From Chitinophaga alhagiae (GTDB lineage: Bacteria; Bacteroidota; Bacteroidia; Chitinophagales; Chitinophagaceae): a stretch of 64,000 nucleotides of DNA. Under the pieces are notes generated by a model, which ran no database searches, was not told the DNA's origin, and saw nothing but the letters and a program-made list of their open reading frames with translations. The stretch lies in contig NZ_QXMH01000003.1 of NCBI RefSeq assembly GCF_003568665.1, positions 62,001 through 126,000 of the forward strand, written 5' to 3'. Of this stretch, positions 52,939-61,187 are shown piece after piece (positions within the stretch are counted from its first letter, which is position 1; every line of letters begins with the position of its first letter). The translations under genes and the position numbers were made by a program.

Positions 52939-53718
52939 TCAGATCTTTTCTTCGGGCTCATGCATCCTCACCATTGCCTCCGTTTCCACGGCCGGCCATT
53001 GCGCGGGTGTTGCTGGATGCACGGGTATGAATCTTTTCCGGAAACGTTCCGCGGCATCTTTCAGCATGCTGCGGCCGTGCCCGAAACAGGCTACGTCAAA
53101 ATCGAATGTGGCCAGGCGTTCCAGGCTGTGCTGCGCTTCTGCCAGGTCCTCGTAAAAACAGGAATAGCTGAGGCCGAACATATTGTCTGCAGCGTCTGCC
53201 GCAAACAGTACGTTCTTTTGCCCTGGCATGAAGAACGCCACCTGGCCGGGGCTATGCCCGGGAATGTGGGCCACATGCATGCCACCGGCCAGCGGCAGCC
53301 AGTCTCCGTCCTCCATCAATTCATCTGCGGTGGCGGCGGGTATTTCTCCCGGGGCGTTCCTGACAAACAGCCGGTACAGCATTTTATTCAGGAAGCTGCT
53401 GAAAACGGGTTGCGGCGGTTTGGGCGAAAAACCGTTCTGCAGGTGGGGGAACTCTGCCGGGTGCATCCATACTTTTGCCTGCGTAAGCTGCTTCAGTTCC
53501 GCTACGCTGCCCGCATGGTCTGGATGGGCGTGGGTAAGCAGGATGTGCTGTATATCTTCCGGTCCACGGCCTATTTCACCTATGGCGGCCAGTATCTTGC
53601 CAGCGCTGCCGGGAGCGCCGGTATCTACCAGTATCAGGCCATCGTCTTCTATAATGAAAGCGTTGACCATGCCAAGCGGTACTTCGTATACGTTTGCAGT
53701 GAGCCGTTTAATTTTCAT
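52939..53718 (-). CDS. MBL-fold metallohydrolase inserted in the nuo operon
   Basis: 259-residue metallo-beta-lactamase-fold protein, cytoplasmic. Zinc motif THAHPDHAG (His63, His65, Asp67, His68), a further histidine in HIPGHSPGQVAFF, and aspartate in FAADAADNMFG. GLVNAFIIEDDGLILVDTG-like opening (residues 16-34) resembles glyoxalase II/lactonase-type members. It interrupts the otherwise continuous complex I gene order between nuoB and nuoCD, flanked by 103 bp of tandem repeats upstream and 106 bp downstream. Substrate unknown; not a known complex I subunit. Confidence 0.88.
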   Translation of the reverse strand: MKIKRLTANVYEVPLGMVNAFIIEDDGLILVDTGAPGSAGKILAAIGEIGRGPEDIQHILLTHAHPDHAGSVAELKQLTQAKVWMHPAEFPHLQNGFSPKPPQPVFSSFLNKMLYRLFVRNAPGEIPAATADELMEDGDWLPLAGGMHVAHIPGHSPGQVAFFMPGQKNVLFAADAADNMFGLSYSCFYEDLAEAQHSLERLATFDFDVACFGHGRSMLKDAAERFRKRFIPVHPATPAQWPAVETEAMVRMHEPEEKI

Positions 53719-53732
53719 AGTTGTTATGTTTA

Positions 53733-53845
53733 TATCTCATCCGTTGTTCTATGACCTTTTACGGGCCGGATGGAATTATATTTCATCCGTTGTTTTATAA
53801 CCTTTCACGGGACGGATGGGATCATATCTCATCCGTTGTTTTAAA
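53733..53845. repeat. 46-bp tandem repeat, 2.5 copies, overlapping the nuoB stop
   Basis: Copies start with TATCTCAT or TATTTCAT at 53733, 53779 and 53825, an exact 46-bp period; the third is partial. Each full unit contains CATCCGT and ACGG(N)CGGATG arms, so it can fold into a hairpin on either strand. The third copy contains the last codons of nuoB (KTTDEI) on the minus strand, while copies A and B lie beyond its stop. Confidence 0.85.
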
Positions 53846-54460
53846 CACCGTCATCCCTTCCCGTTTTTCTTTGTTCACTTCCTGCATGGAAATTTTTTCC
53901 GGCCTGATCACGCCTTGCTCCCCTATTGTCCAGCTCAGAGGGCGTTTTTCCTTACCTACAGACTCTTGCAGCAGTACCAGCCCGTGCATGAAAGCATCTG
54001 GCCGGGGCGGGCAGCCGGGCACGTATACGTCTACCGGTAAAAACTTGTCTACGCCCTGCACTACGCTGTAAATATCGTACATGCCGCCTGAATTGGCGCA
54101 GGAGCCCATGGAAATTACCCAGCGCGGCTCCATCATCTGTTCATAGAGGCGTTTGATGATGGGCGCCATTTTGATGAACACGGTACCGGCAATGATCATC
54201 ACATCCGCTTCGCGGGGCGTGCCGCGTATCACTTCAGCGCCAAAGCGGGCCATGTCGTACTTGGGCGTCATGCCGGTGGCCATTTCCACAAAGCAGCAGG
54301 AAAGGCCGAAGTGGAAAGGCCATAACGAGTTTTTACGGCCCCAGGCCAGCAGCCTTTCCACAGAGGTGAGCATTACGCTCTGCCCTACGGACTCTTCCAT
54401 GGAGAAATTGCCGGAACGCTGCGGCGCGGCGTCTTTCGGTTCAGTTAACCACCACTTCAT
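53822..54460 (-). CDS. nuoB: NADH-quinone oxidoreductase subunit B
   Basis: 212-residue subunit carrying terminal cluster N2 next to the quinone site. Cysteines 55, 56 (GLSCCFVEM), 121 ([11 protein letters not shown]) and 150 ([11 protein letters not shown]) have the same spacings as E. coli NuoB. ATG 54460 ([10 protein letters not shown]) is chosen; the longer frame to 54562 lies inside nuoA. The start overlaps the nuoA end by 20 bp. Its last codons and stop come from a repeat unit that is duplicated downstream. Confidence 0.96.
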   Translation of the reverse strand: MKWWLTEPKDAAPQRSGNFSMEESVGQSVMLTSVERLLAWGRKNSLWPFHFGLSCCFVEMATGMTPKYDMARFGAEVIRGTPREADVMIIAGTVFIKMAPIIKRLYEQMMEPRWVISMGSCANSGGMYDIYSVVQGVDKFLPVDVYVPGCPPRPDAFMHGLVLLQESVGKEKRPLSWTIGEQGVIRPEKISMQEVNKEKREGMTVFKTTDEI

Positions 54461-54881
54461 GAGCTGTATGTTTAACGGTTTTCTCTTTACGCATTTTTTT
54501 ATAGGCCCGGAGTATCTTTTTACCATCCGGCCCAAAGTCCAGCGCGCCGTTGCGCCATTCATAAATGAGTACGGCCAGCAGTATAAAAATAAAAATGGCG
54601 GCGCCTATGAAGCCCGCCCATCCCAGCTCATCGAACGCGATGGCCCAGGAGATCACAAACACCGTTTCGATGTCAAAGATCACAAAGAGCATGGCTACAA
54701 GATAAAACTGGGAAGGAAAGCGCATACGCGCGGAACCGGTGGAAAGAATACCGGCCTCGTATGCTTCGGCCGTTGCACGGTCGTTATGGCGCTGCCCCAG
54801 CACGAAGGACAGGCCCAGGATGGCAGCCACCAATACCAGTACGATGGCTCCAAATACGAGGAATGGCCATACAGGGTCCAT
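54441..54881 (-). CDS. nuoA: NADH-quinone oxidoreductase subunit A
   Basis: 146-residue three-helix membrane subunit, first gene of the operon. [36 protein letters not shown] (quoted in part: [24 protein letters not shown]) carries the conserved glutamates and the Q-site loop. The tail is longer than in E. coli and basic ([11 protein letters not shown]). Upstream lie three copies of TTGTTTTATTG. Confidence 0.96.
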   Translation of the reverse strand: MDPVWPFLVFGAIVLVLVAAILGLSFVLGQRHNDRATAEAYEAGILSTGSARMRFPSQFYLVAMLFVIFDIETVFVISWAIAFDELGWAGFIGAAIFIFILLAVLIYEWRNGALDFGPDGKKILRAYKKMRKEKTVKHTAHEVVVN

Positions 54882-54886
54882 GGCAT

Positions 54887-54983
54887 TTGTTTTATTGTAT
54901 GCAGATAATTGTTGTTCTCCGATCCATTGTTTTATTGCAGTTCAACGCGTAACCGTCCTGTCTTCCGTAGAACAATAAAACAA
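54887..54983. repeat. Three copies of an 11-mer upstream of nuoA
   Basis: TTGTTTTATTG occurs directly at 54887-54897 and 54927-54937 (40-bp period) and inverted at 54973-54983. The first copy ends 6 bp from the nuoA start on the minus strand. Candidate operator or RNA structure for the complex I operon; no TAnnTTTG promoter was found in 54882-55094. Confidence 0.4.
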
Positions 54984-55094
54984 ACAAAGCAACATAACCG
55001 GGTGGATACAGCGCCGCATACGCATAGGATGCCGTGCTGTTTTCAGCCAGTCTGCTTTAGTGCCGGAAAATGCCTTTTGGTATGTAATGCCAGG

Positions 55095-55538
55095 CTAGTG
55101 GTGAGTGCCGTGAATATAGCATTCGAGGTTTTCAATGATGTTCTTCTGCTCGTCCATGATGAACTTAACCACGTCACCAATGGAAATGAGACCTATGAGC
55201 CGTCCGTTATCGTCTACTACCGGCAAGTGCCTGATACGCTTGTCAGTCATCTTGCACATGCAGTTTTCAATCGTTTCGTCTTCTGTAACAGTAATAGGAT
55301 GTTCCGTCATTATTTCGCGGATAGTTGTTTCTTTTGAGGCGCGTCCTTTCAGGATCACCCTCCTTGCATAATCCCGTTCTGAAAATATTCCAAGAAAGCG
55401 CTCTTCCTTGTCTATTACAACAAGCGCGCCCACGTTCCGGTCTACCAGTACTTTAAGGGCTTCATAAACTGTACTGTCAGGATGCACGGAATATACTGCG
55501 TGTCCTTTGCCCACCAAGATATTTCTGACTCTCCCCAT
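55095..55538 (-). CDS. CBS-domain pair protein
   Basis: 147 residues with two CBS domains in tandem: VYEALKVLVDRNVGALVVIDKE (about 25-46) with GIFSERDYARRVILKG, and TIENCMCKMTDKRIRHLPVVDDNGRLIGLISIGDVV (about 90-125). CBS pairs bind adenosyl ligands such as AMP or ATP and sense energy state. No effector domain is fused. It is monocistronic, upstream of the nuo operon on the same strand but 213 bp away. Confidence 0.92.
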   Translation of the reverse strand: MGRVRNILVGKGHAVYSVHPDSTVYEALKVLVDRNVGALVVIDKEERFLGIFSERDYARRVILKGRASKETTIREIMTEHPITVTEDETIENCMCKMTDKRIRHLPVVDDNGRLIGLISIGDVVKFIMDEQKNIIENLECYIHGTHH

Positions 55539-55742
55539 GGTAAGCTGTATTAAAAGTTAAACAATACGGGTGTGGAATTACTACTTTAAGTTACTTTTTT
55601 TTATCGGGAATAGCAAAAAGGAAAAATGAAAAAGCACGGAAGTTCTTTTCTCATTTACGCGGCACTGCTATCATTTAACGAATTACAGTTGACATTTTTT
55701 ACTCTATTGTTTTCGGGGCTGTTGGTGGCGGCGCAGTGCCTA

Positions 55743-55779
55743 AGCACAACAAAGGGAGCCATGCTCCCTTTGTTGTGCT
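55743..55779 (-). terminator. Perfect 17-bp hairpin after the first GMC gene
   Basis: AGCACAACAAAGGGAGC (55743-55759) pairs with GCTCCCTTTGTTGTGCT (55763-55779) around a 3-nt loop, 6 bp past the GMC stop. The U-rich arm makes it a plausible terminator of the GMC/gluconate-dehydrogenase cluster. The rest of 55539-55785 shows no gene I would support. Confidence 0.75.
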
Positions 55780-55785
55780 GTTATA

Positions 55786-57480
55786 CTAGATATGCTGCTT
55801 CTTCAGTTCGCTCACCGCATAATCCGCCGCGCGGGCCGTTAGCGCCATGTAGGTGATAGACGGGTTCTGGCAGGCGGAAGAGGTCATGCAGGCGCCATCT
55901 GAAATGAATACGTTCTTCACGGCATGCATCTGGTTAAAGCCGTTGAGCACAGACGTTTTGGGGTCGCGGCCCATGCGGGCGGTGCCCATTTCATGGATGC
56001 AGTGGCCGGGAGGCGGCATATCATCTCCCGCCCAAACGTTTTGCAGGCCGGCGTTTTCCAGCATTTCCCTGGCGCTCTCCAGCATGTCTTTCCGCATGGC
56101 CATCTCGTTTTCGCGGAAGGAGCAGTCAATATCGAGCGTAGGCAGGCCGTATACGTCTTTTTTCTCCTTGTTGAGGCGTACGGTATTGTCCTGGTACGGT
56201 AAATGCTCGCCCCAGGCCCCGATCCACATGCCCCAGTTACCGGCCTCCGTCTGCGCTTCCTTCAGGCCTGCGCCAATACCTTCAAACGGCACGCCGCGCC
56301 CGCGGGAGGCGCCACCCTGGTAGCCGAAGCCGCGCACATAATCTTTGCGGCGGGTGCTTTCGCTGATGTTGCGGAAGCGGGGAATATAAATGCCGTTGGC
56401 CCTTCTGCCATACACGTACTGGTCTTGCAGGCCGTCAAACGAACCGCCGGCGCCTACGCCAAAGTGATGGTCCATCAGGTTGCGGCCTACCTGGTCACTG
56501 TCATTACCGAGCCCTGTGGGGAAGCGGTTGCTGACAGAATTAAGCAGGATGGCGGTGGTGCCGAGGGTAGATGCGTTGATGAAGATGATTTTGGCGTAGT
56601 ACTCCACGGTCTGTTTTGTTTCCGCGTCCAGGATGCGCACGCCTTTGGCTTTTTGGGTGCTTTCATCATAGATCACTTCCAGCACAATGGAATGCGGGCG
56701 CAGGGTAAGGTTGCCCGTTTGGGCCGCGGCGGGCAGCGTTACGCCGTTGCTGCTGAAATAGCCGGTGAAGGGGCAACCGCGGGCACAAAGGTCGCGGTAC
56801 TGGCAGGGGCCGCGGCCGTTGTGGCTTTCCGTTACATGGGCCACGCGGCCAATGGTCATGATGCGGTCTTTATATTTTTCCCTGATGCGGGCGGCTACAT
56901 GTTTTTCCAGCGCGTTCATTTCCATGGGCGAAAGGAACTCGCCGTCTGGCAACTGCGGCAGGCCTTCTTTCTGCCCGCTGATGCCGGCAAATTTTTCCAC
57001 GTAGCTGTACCAGGGCGCAATGTCTTTATAGCGGATGGGCCAGTCTACACCGTGGCCGTCCCGGGCATTGGCCCCAAAATCTATATCGCTCCAGCGGTAC
57101 ACCTGGCGGCCCCACATGAGGGAGCGGCCGCCTACGTGGTAACCGCGCAGCCAGTTGAAGGGCTTGATCTCGTTGTAAGGATTTTCCAGGTCGTTCACCC
57201 AGAATTGCTGTGTAGTTTCATCAAAAGCGTAACAGCGGCTCTGGATGGGGTGTTGCTCCTTCATCTCCCTGGTTTGCCGGCCGCGGTGTTTCACTTCCCA
57301 CGGAGCCAGGTTAGCCGTTGTATAATCCTTGATATGCTCCACGTTGCGGCCCCTCTCCAGCACAATGGTCTTGAGGCCTTTCTCGCAAAGCTCCTTGGCG
57401 GCCCAGCCGCCGCTGATGCCGGAGCCTACCACTATGGCATCGTAGGTGTTTTGTTGGTCTGCTTTGATGTTCAGGTTCAT
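55786..57480 (-). CDS. GMC family oxidoreductase, paralogue 1
   Basis: 564-residue FAD-dependent alcohol/sugar dehydrogenase. The FAD site GSGISGGWAAKEL (19-31) and LERGR; GGRSLMWGRQ; substrate-domain CQYRDLCARGCPF with Cys226, Cys232 and Cys236; catalytic His in GHCIHEMGTARMG; C-terminal NPSITYMALTARAADYAV. The Cys-x5-Cys-x3-Cys-Pro cluster resembles the 3Fe-4S-binding cysteines of bacterial FAD glucose/gluconate dehydrogenases. No signal peptide. The same length as its neighbour (57559-59253) and clearly a duplicate; they share MNLNIKA-Q-NTYDAIV starts. A terminator lies between them. Confidence 0.93.
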   Translation of the reverse strand: MNLNIKADQQNTYDAIVVGSGISGGWAAKELCEKGLKTIVLERGRNVEHIKDYTTANLAPWEVKHRGRQTREMKEQHPIQSRCYAFDETTQQFWVNDLENPYNEIKPFNWLRGYHVGGRSLMWGRQVYRWSDIDFGANARDGHGVDWPIRYKDIAPWYSYVEKFAGISGQKEGLPQLPDGEFLSPMEMNALEKHVAARIREKYKDRIMTIGRVAHVTESHNGRGPCQYRDLCARGCPFTGYFSSNGVTLPAAAQTGNLTLRPHSIVLEVIYDESTQKAKGVRILDAETKQTVEYYAKIIFINASTLGTTAILLNSVSNRFPTGLGNDSDQVGRNLMDHHFGVGAGGSFDGLQDQYVYGRRANGIYIPRFRNISESTRRKDYVRGFGYQGGASRGRGVPFEGIGAGLKEAQTEAGNWGMWIGAWGEHLPYQDNTVRLNKEKKDVYGLPTLDIDCSFRENEMAMRKDMLESAREMLENAGLQNVWAGDDMPPPGHCIHEMGTARMGRDPKTSVLNGFNQMHAVKNVFISDGACMTSSACQNPSITYMALTARAADYAVSELKKQHI

Positions 57481-57500
57481 GTAAACGCGGATTTAAAATA

Positions 57501-57530
57501 TAAAGAGCCGCACTATAACGCGGCTCTTTA
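57501..57530 (-). terminator. Hairpin between the two GMC genes
   Basis: TAAAGAGCCGC (57501-57511) pairs with GCGGCTCTTTA (57520-57530), 8-nt loop, then TATTTTAAAT on the minus strand. It is 29 bp after the second GMC gene and 21 bp before the first, so it may reduce read-through between paralogues. Confidence 0.75.
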
Positions 57531-57558
57531 TGAAATATGATCTGTAAAGCCGTTACGA

Positions 57559-59253
57559 TCAGATGTTGCCTTTCTTCAGTTCTTTCACGGCGTAGTCTGC
57601 CGCGCGCGCGGTCAGCGCCATGTAGGTGAGTGAAGGGTTCACGCAGGAGGCGGATGTCATGGCCGCACCATCTGTTACGAACACGTTCTTCACCGTATGC
57701 ATCTGGTTCCAGCCGTTGAGCACAGCCGTTTTGGGATCGCGGCCCATGCGGGCGGTACCCATTTCGTGAATGGCCATGCCGGGCCAGGAGCCCCTGTCAT
57801 AGGTCCTCACATTTTTGAGGCCTGCGGCTTCCAGCATTTCGGCGGCATCGTTCATCATGTCTTTTCTCATCTTCATTTCGTTCTCCTTGAACTCTGCGTT
57901 GAAGCGCAGGACGGGTTGCCCCCATGCATCCTTCACGGAAGTATCGAGCGCTACGTAGTTGTCTTCGTAGGGCAGGCATTCCCCGAAGCCGCCAATACCC
58001 ATAGACCATTGGCCGGGCTCGGTGAGCATTTCCTTGAAGTCTTTCCCCACACCCATTTCGGCAATGCCCCTGCTCCAGCCGGAGCGGCTAGCGCTGCCCT
58101 GGTAACCGAAGCCGCGCAGGTAATCCCGCTTGTCTCCGTTGAGGTTGCGGTAACGGGGAATATAGATACCGTTGGCGCGGCGGCCGAAGAAGTATTTATC
58201 TTCATAACCTTCTGCCGTACCGGAAGCGCCGGTGCGGAAGTGGTGGTCCATCAGGTATTTGCCCAGTACGCCGCTATCATTACCGAGCCCGTTGGGGAAG
58301 CGGCTGGAAGTGGAGTTGAGCATAACGAAGGTAGAGCCCAGGGTGGAGCCGTTGATGAAGATGATCTTGGCGTAATATTCCGTCATCTGTTTGCTCACCT
58401 TGTCTATTACGCGAACGCCGGTAGCTTTGCCCAGCTTTTCGTCATAGATCACGGAGTTCACGATGGAGTCCGGGCGCAGGGTAAGGTTGCCGGTAGCCAT
58501 GGCTGCGGGCAATGTAGAAGACTGCGTGCTGAAATAAGCGCCGAAGGGGCAACCGCGGCTGCACAGGTTACGGTACTGGCAGTTGGTACGGCCCGGCAGC
58601 GGCTGTGTAATATTGGCCACACGGCCAATGGTCATGATACGGCCTTTGAAAGCCGCTTCCACGCGCTTTTTCACGTCTTTCTCCACGCAGTTCATTTCCA
58701 TGGCGGGCATGAACTGTCCGTCAGGCAGCTGGGGCAGCCCTTCTTTCTGGCCGCTGATACCCGCAAATTTCTCTACGTAATCGTACCAGGGCGCAATATC
58801 ACTATAGCGGATTGGCCAGTCTACTGCAATACCTTCTTTGGCGTTGGCCGCAAAGTCGAGGTCGCTGAAGCGGTAGCTCTGGCGGCCCCACATGATAGAC
58901 TTGCCGCCAACAATGTCTGGACGGTACCAGTCAAAGCGTTTATCTTCCTTATAGGGGCTTTCGCTATCGTTGATCCAGTATTTTTCGTTGTGTTCGCTGT
59001 ACGGATAATCCCGGCTCAGCTTTTCGTGCGTTTTTTTCTGTTCTTCCGTGATGCGGCCGCGGTGGGGAAATTCCCAGGGGTCTTTGTTGGCGGTCTCGTA
59101 CTGGCCATGTTTCAGGTCTTTACCACGGTCAAGCATCAATACTTTCAGGCCTTTTTCGGTGAGTTCCTTGGCAGCCCAGCCACCGCTTACACCGGAACCG
59201 ATTACGATGGCATCATACGTATTCTGGTCCTGCGCTTTTATGTTCAGGTTCAT
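57559..59253 (-). CDS. GMC family oxidoreductase, paralogue 2
   Basis: 564-residue paralogue of the adjacent enzyme. FAD site GSGVSGGWAAKEL (19-31), LDRGKD, GGKSIMWGRQ, cysteine cluster CQYRNLCSRGCPF (Cys225, 231, 235), catalytic MAIHEMGTARMG and NPSLTYMALTARAADYAV. It starts 29 bp after the small subunit-3-like gene, which is probably its dedicated partner. Substrate likely a sugar or sugar acid, by analogy to gluconate 2-dehydrogenase; not provable here. Confidence 0.93.
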   Translation of the reverse strand: MNLNIKAQDQNTYDAIVIGSGVSGGWAAKELTEKGLKVLMLDRGKDLKHGQYETANKDPWEFPHRGRITEEQKKTHEKLSRDYPYSEHNEKYWINDSESPYKEDKRFDWYRPDIVGGKSIMWGRQSYRFSDLDFAANAKEGIAVDWPIRYSDIAPWYDYVEKFAGISGQKEGLPQLPDGQFMPAMEMNCVEKDVKKRVEAAFKGRIMTIGRVANITQPLPGRTNCQYRNLCSRGCPFGAYFSTQSSTLPAAMATGNLTLRPDSIVNSVIYDEKLGKATGVRVIDKVSKQMTEYYAKIIFINGSTLGSTFVMLNSTSSRFPNGLGNDSGVLGKYLMDHHFRTGASGTAEGYEDKYFFGRRANGIYIPRYRNLNGDKRDYLRGFGYQGSASRSGWSRGIAEMGVGKDFKEMLTEPGQWSMGIGGFGECLPYEDNYVALDTSVKDAWGQPVLRFNAEFKENEMKMRKDMMNDAAEMLEAAGLKNVRTYDRGSWPGMAIHEMGTARMGRDPKTAVLNGWNQMHTVKNVFVTDGAAMTSASCVNPSLTYMALTARAADYAVKELKKGNI

Positions 59254-59282
59254 TACTGTAATGGTTTAAAGAAGTTGAAAAA

Positions 59283-59852
59283 TTACGCCCATGCCTTGTC
59301 GCCTTTCTTGTAGGGTACGCAGCCTTCGTATTTGCCGGGCACCTTTATATAGCGCAGGGCTTTGGTGGCGCCGGGCTCGGACGTGAAGTAACCGAGCAGC
59401 GTCAGCTCTTTCATGTACTGGAAGTAATGCACGGGATCGCCTTCTTTTTTATCTTTCCGCTTGTTGTACTCAATGCGCTCCTTATCAATGGCAGTGAGCA
59501 GTTCCGTGCGCTGTTCAGGCGTGATGTCAACAAAACCCTTGGAGAAGCGTTTTTTGCTCTCGTCATTGATCTTGTCCAGGCCGTCTGTGAAAACTTTCTG
59601 TGCCTTTTCATCGTAGCAGTCGCCCACCATTACCAGCATAAACTCTTCTACCTTGGCCGCTTTGGCGCCGGGCGTGGAAGTTTCGGGGATGATGGTTTCG
59701 GCAATTTCTGCCAGCAGCGCCCTGGTTTCCGGCGTTTGCAGGGTATAGTTTTTCGGCCCGGAGCTGCAACCCTCCAGTGCCGCTAACGTGGAAGCGGAAA
59801 GCGCCGTCCCCATAAGGATAGCAACGTTCCTGATAGCGTCTCTTCTGTTCAT
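59283..59852 (-). CDS. Gluconate 2-dehydrogenase subunit 3-like protein
   Basis: 189 residues. N-terminus MNRRDAIRNVAILMG carries a twin-arginine-like motif, and LEGCSS with Cys29 is a possible lipobox. The remainder (TRALLAEIAETIIPETSTPGAKAA onward, quoted in part) matches the subunit 3 family that chaperones and co-exports the large GMC subunit. Downstream are two GMC genes without signals, fitting hitch-hiker export. It probably heads a three-gene transcript. Confidence 0.88.
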   Translation of the reverse strand: MNRRDAIRNVAILMGTALSASTLAALEGCSSGPKNYTLQTPETRALLAEIAETIIPETSTPGAKAAKVEEFMLVMVGDCYDEKAQKVFTDGLDKINDESKKRFSKGFVDITPEQRTELLTAIDKERIEYNKRKDKKEGDPVHYFQYMKELTLLGYFTSEPGATKALRYIKVPGKYEGCVPYKKGDKAWA

Positions 59853-59973
59853 AATTTGGTAAATTGATTTGACCTTCCCCGGTAAGTTTCGAAAAAAAAT
59901 CGAGAATCCAAAATAATTTGGGCCTGCCGGGCAAATTAATGTGTGAAACTAACACGAAGTCCCCCTAAAACGC

Positions 59974-60001
59974 AAAGAGGCGCATAATTATGCGCCTCTT
60001 T
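59974..60001 (-). terminator. 28-bp perfect palindrome, terminator of the L,D-transpeptidase gene
   Basis: AAAGAGGCGCATAA joined directly to TTATGCGCCTCTTT, 26 bp past the transpeptidase stop. It also marks the 5' side of the subunit-3-like gene. Confidence 0.8.
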
Positions 60002-60027
60002 TGACCAATATTTTTTGTTCCTCCCGG

Positions 60028-60834
60028 TCAGTTGCCGGAAGCCGTTTTGCCCTGTGCCAGGTGGGGGCCGTTCTGCTGGGGCGTGGTATACACGTACTGG
60101 CCCTTGCTGTTCACCATGATCACGGGGAGCTTGCGGTGTTTTTCGAAGTAGTCGTAGGCTGATTTCAGGTTCAGCCAGAACTTCTGGGAGTCGTTATCCG
60201 TCAGGGAAACGCTGCCCAGGTAATCCATAGACCTGGAGTTGCCGAAACGCACCGGGAACACGTGTACAGGAATAAAATCCTGTCCGTTGTTCTTGGCGTG
60301 TACGGCCAGCAGGTATACTTCTTCAATAAAATCGTCTGTTAGCGGTATGCAGCCTATGGTGAGGCAGCTGCCGTGTATGTATATATCGCCCCCGGGTTTC
60401 CTGGGGTCGCTCAATATCTTGTCTGAATAATTGGGGTAGTTGATGCCCAGAGACAGGTGGAAACTGCTGTTAGGGTTGAAATCATTGATATAATAGAACC
60501 CTTCGGGCACCTGGCGGTCCCCCTCCTTGCGTTTGGGGCCCATTTTACCCGAAAGGGAGCAAACACGGTAGGTTTTCAGCAGCTGGAAAGTATCCGCCAC
60601 ATTGTTGCGTACCCATATTTCCAGCTCGCTATCCAGCTTGAAAGAGCGGATATAGATCTGCTTTGCCGGGTAGGTGATGCCTTTTTTCGCAAACTCCTTT
60701 TTTAAGCTCTCCTCCTTTTCACGGAACGCAACCCCTACCCTCGGAAACATCTTCTGGTTATCGAGGAAAGATTGCTGTGCCTGTACATTCATAGCGGCCA
60801 TGAGGGATAAAATGCCAATGAGTAAACGCTTCAT
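60028..60834 (-). CDS. L,D-transpeptidase family protein (YkuD fold, YafK-like)
   Basis: 268-residue exported enzyme that can cross-link or attach peptidoglycan peptides. Start ATG 60834 gives signal peptide MKRLLIGILSLMAAMNVQAQ; the frame to 60867 adds 11 residues. The catalytic core is IYIHGSCLTIGCIPLTDDFI with His154 and nucleophile Cys162; LKTYRVCSLSGKMGPKR and EGFYYINDFNP are YafK-family features. It follows a small membrane gene, 29 bp downstream. Confidence 0.9.
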   Translation of the reverse strand: MKRLLIGILSLMAAMNVQAQQSFLDNQKMFPRVGVAFREKEESLKKEFAKKGITYPAKQIYIRSFKLDSELEIWVRNNVADTFQLLKTYRVCSLSGKMGPKRKEGDRQVPEGFYYINDFNPNSSFHLSLGINYPNYSDKILSDPRKPGGDIYIHGSCLTIGCIPLTDDFIEEVYLLAVHAKNNGQDFIPVHVFPVRFGNSRSMDYLGSVSLTDNDSQKFWLNLKSAYDYFEKHRKLPVIMVNSKGQYVYTTPQQNGPHLAQGKTASGN

Positions 60835-60863
60835 AATATTTAACTTTCCAAAAACTGTACTGG

Positions 60864-61052
60864 TCACGCCAGGAAATAATAAGCCAGGTAGAACAGTACA
60901 AATGCAAAAATAACATATATTATTGATCCAACCTTCCTGTTGGCCAGGCGCAGAATGTAATGTTTCTGGCCGGCAAATATCAGGTATGCAGTCAGCAATT
61001 GAAAAAGCCCTGCAAGGATGAATAAATAACCGAATAATTCCTTTAAATCCAT
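60864..61052 (-). CDS. Small two-helix membrane protein, unknown
   Basis: 62 residues from ATG 61052 (MDLKELFGYLF), with two hydrophobic helices (about 5-27 and 39-60) and a short basic loop (RLANRKVG) between them. An in-frame ATG at 61076 adds eight residues. No family recognised. It precedes the L,D-transpeptidase by 29 bp and shares its likely promoter (TAAATTTG at 61065-61072). Confidence 0.72.
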   Translation of the reverse strand: MDLKELFGYLFILAGLFQLLTAYLIFAGQKHYILRLANRKVGSIIYVIFAFVLFYLAYYFLA

Positions 61053-61064
61053 AGATATTAACGT

Positions 61065-61072
61065 CAAATTTA
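61065..61072 (-). promoter_or_regulatory. Candidate -7 element for the small membrane protein/L,D-transpeptidase pair
   Basis: Minus strand TAAATTTG, 13 bp ahead of ATG 61052. No TTTG 20 nt further upstream. Confidence 0.28.
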
Positions 61073-61187
61073 ACAATTTAGTAGGTAAAGCAGGGAGAAA
61101 AAACGAGAAAAATTGTGACGGAACGGCTGTTGGGGTATCTGCTGTACAATGTGGTTACAGTTGTTAATTTTTACTATTTTGTAAATT

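Noticed and set aside
53733..53845. Possible CRISPR-like array
   Set aside because: The 46-bp units abut each other with no spacers, only 2.5 copies exist, and one overlaps nuoB coding sequence.
55626..55856. 76-codon open frame with a hydrophobic start on the plus strand
   Set aside because: It runs through the 17-bp terminator hairpin and into the GMC gene on the other strand; no family features after the first 40 residues.
57697..59313. 538-codon open frame opposite the second GMC gene
   Set aside because: Antisense shadow; the minus-strand gene has FAD and catalytic motifs.
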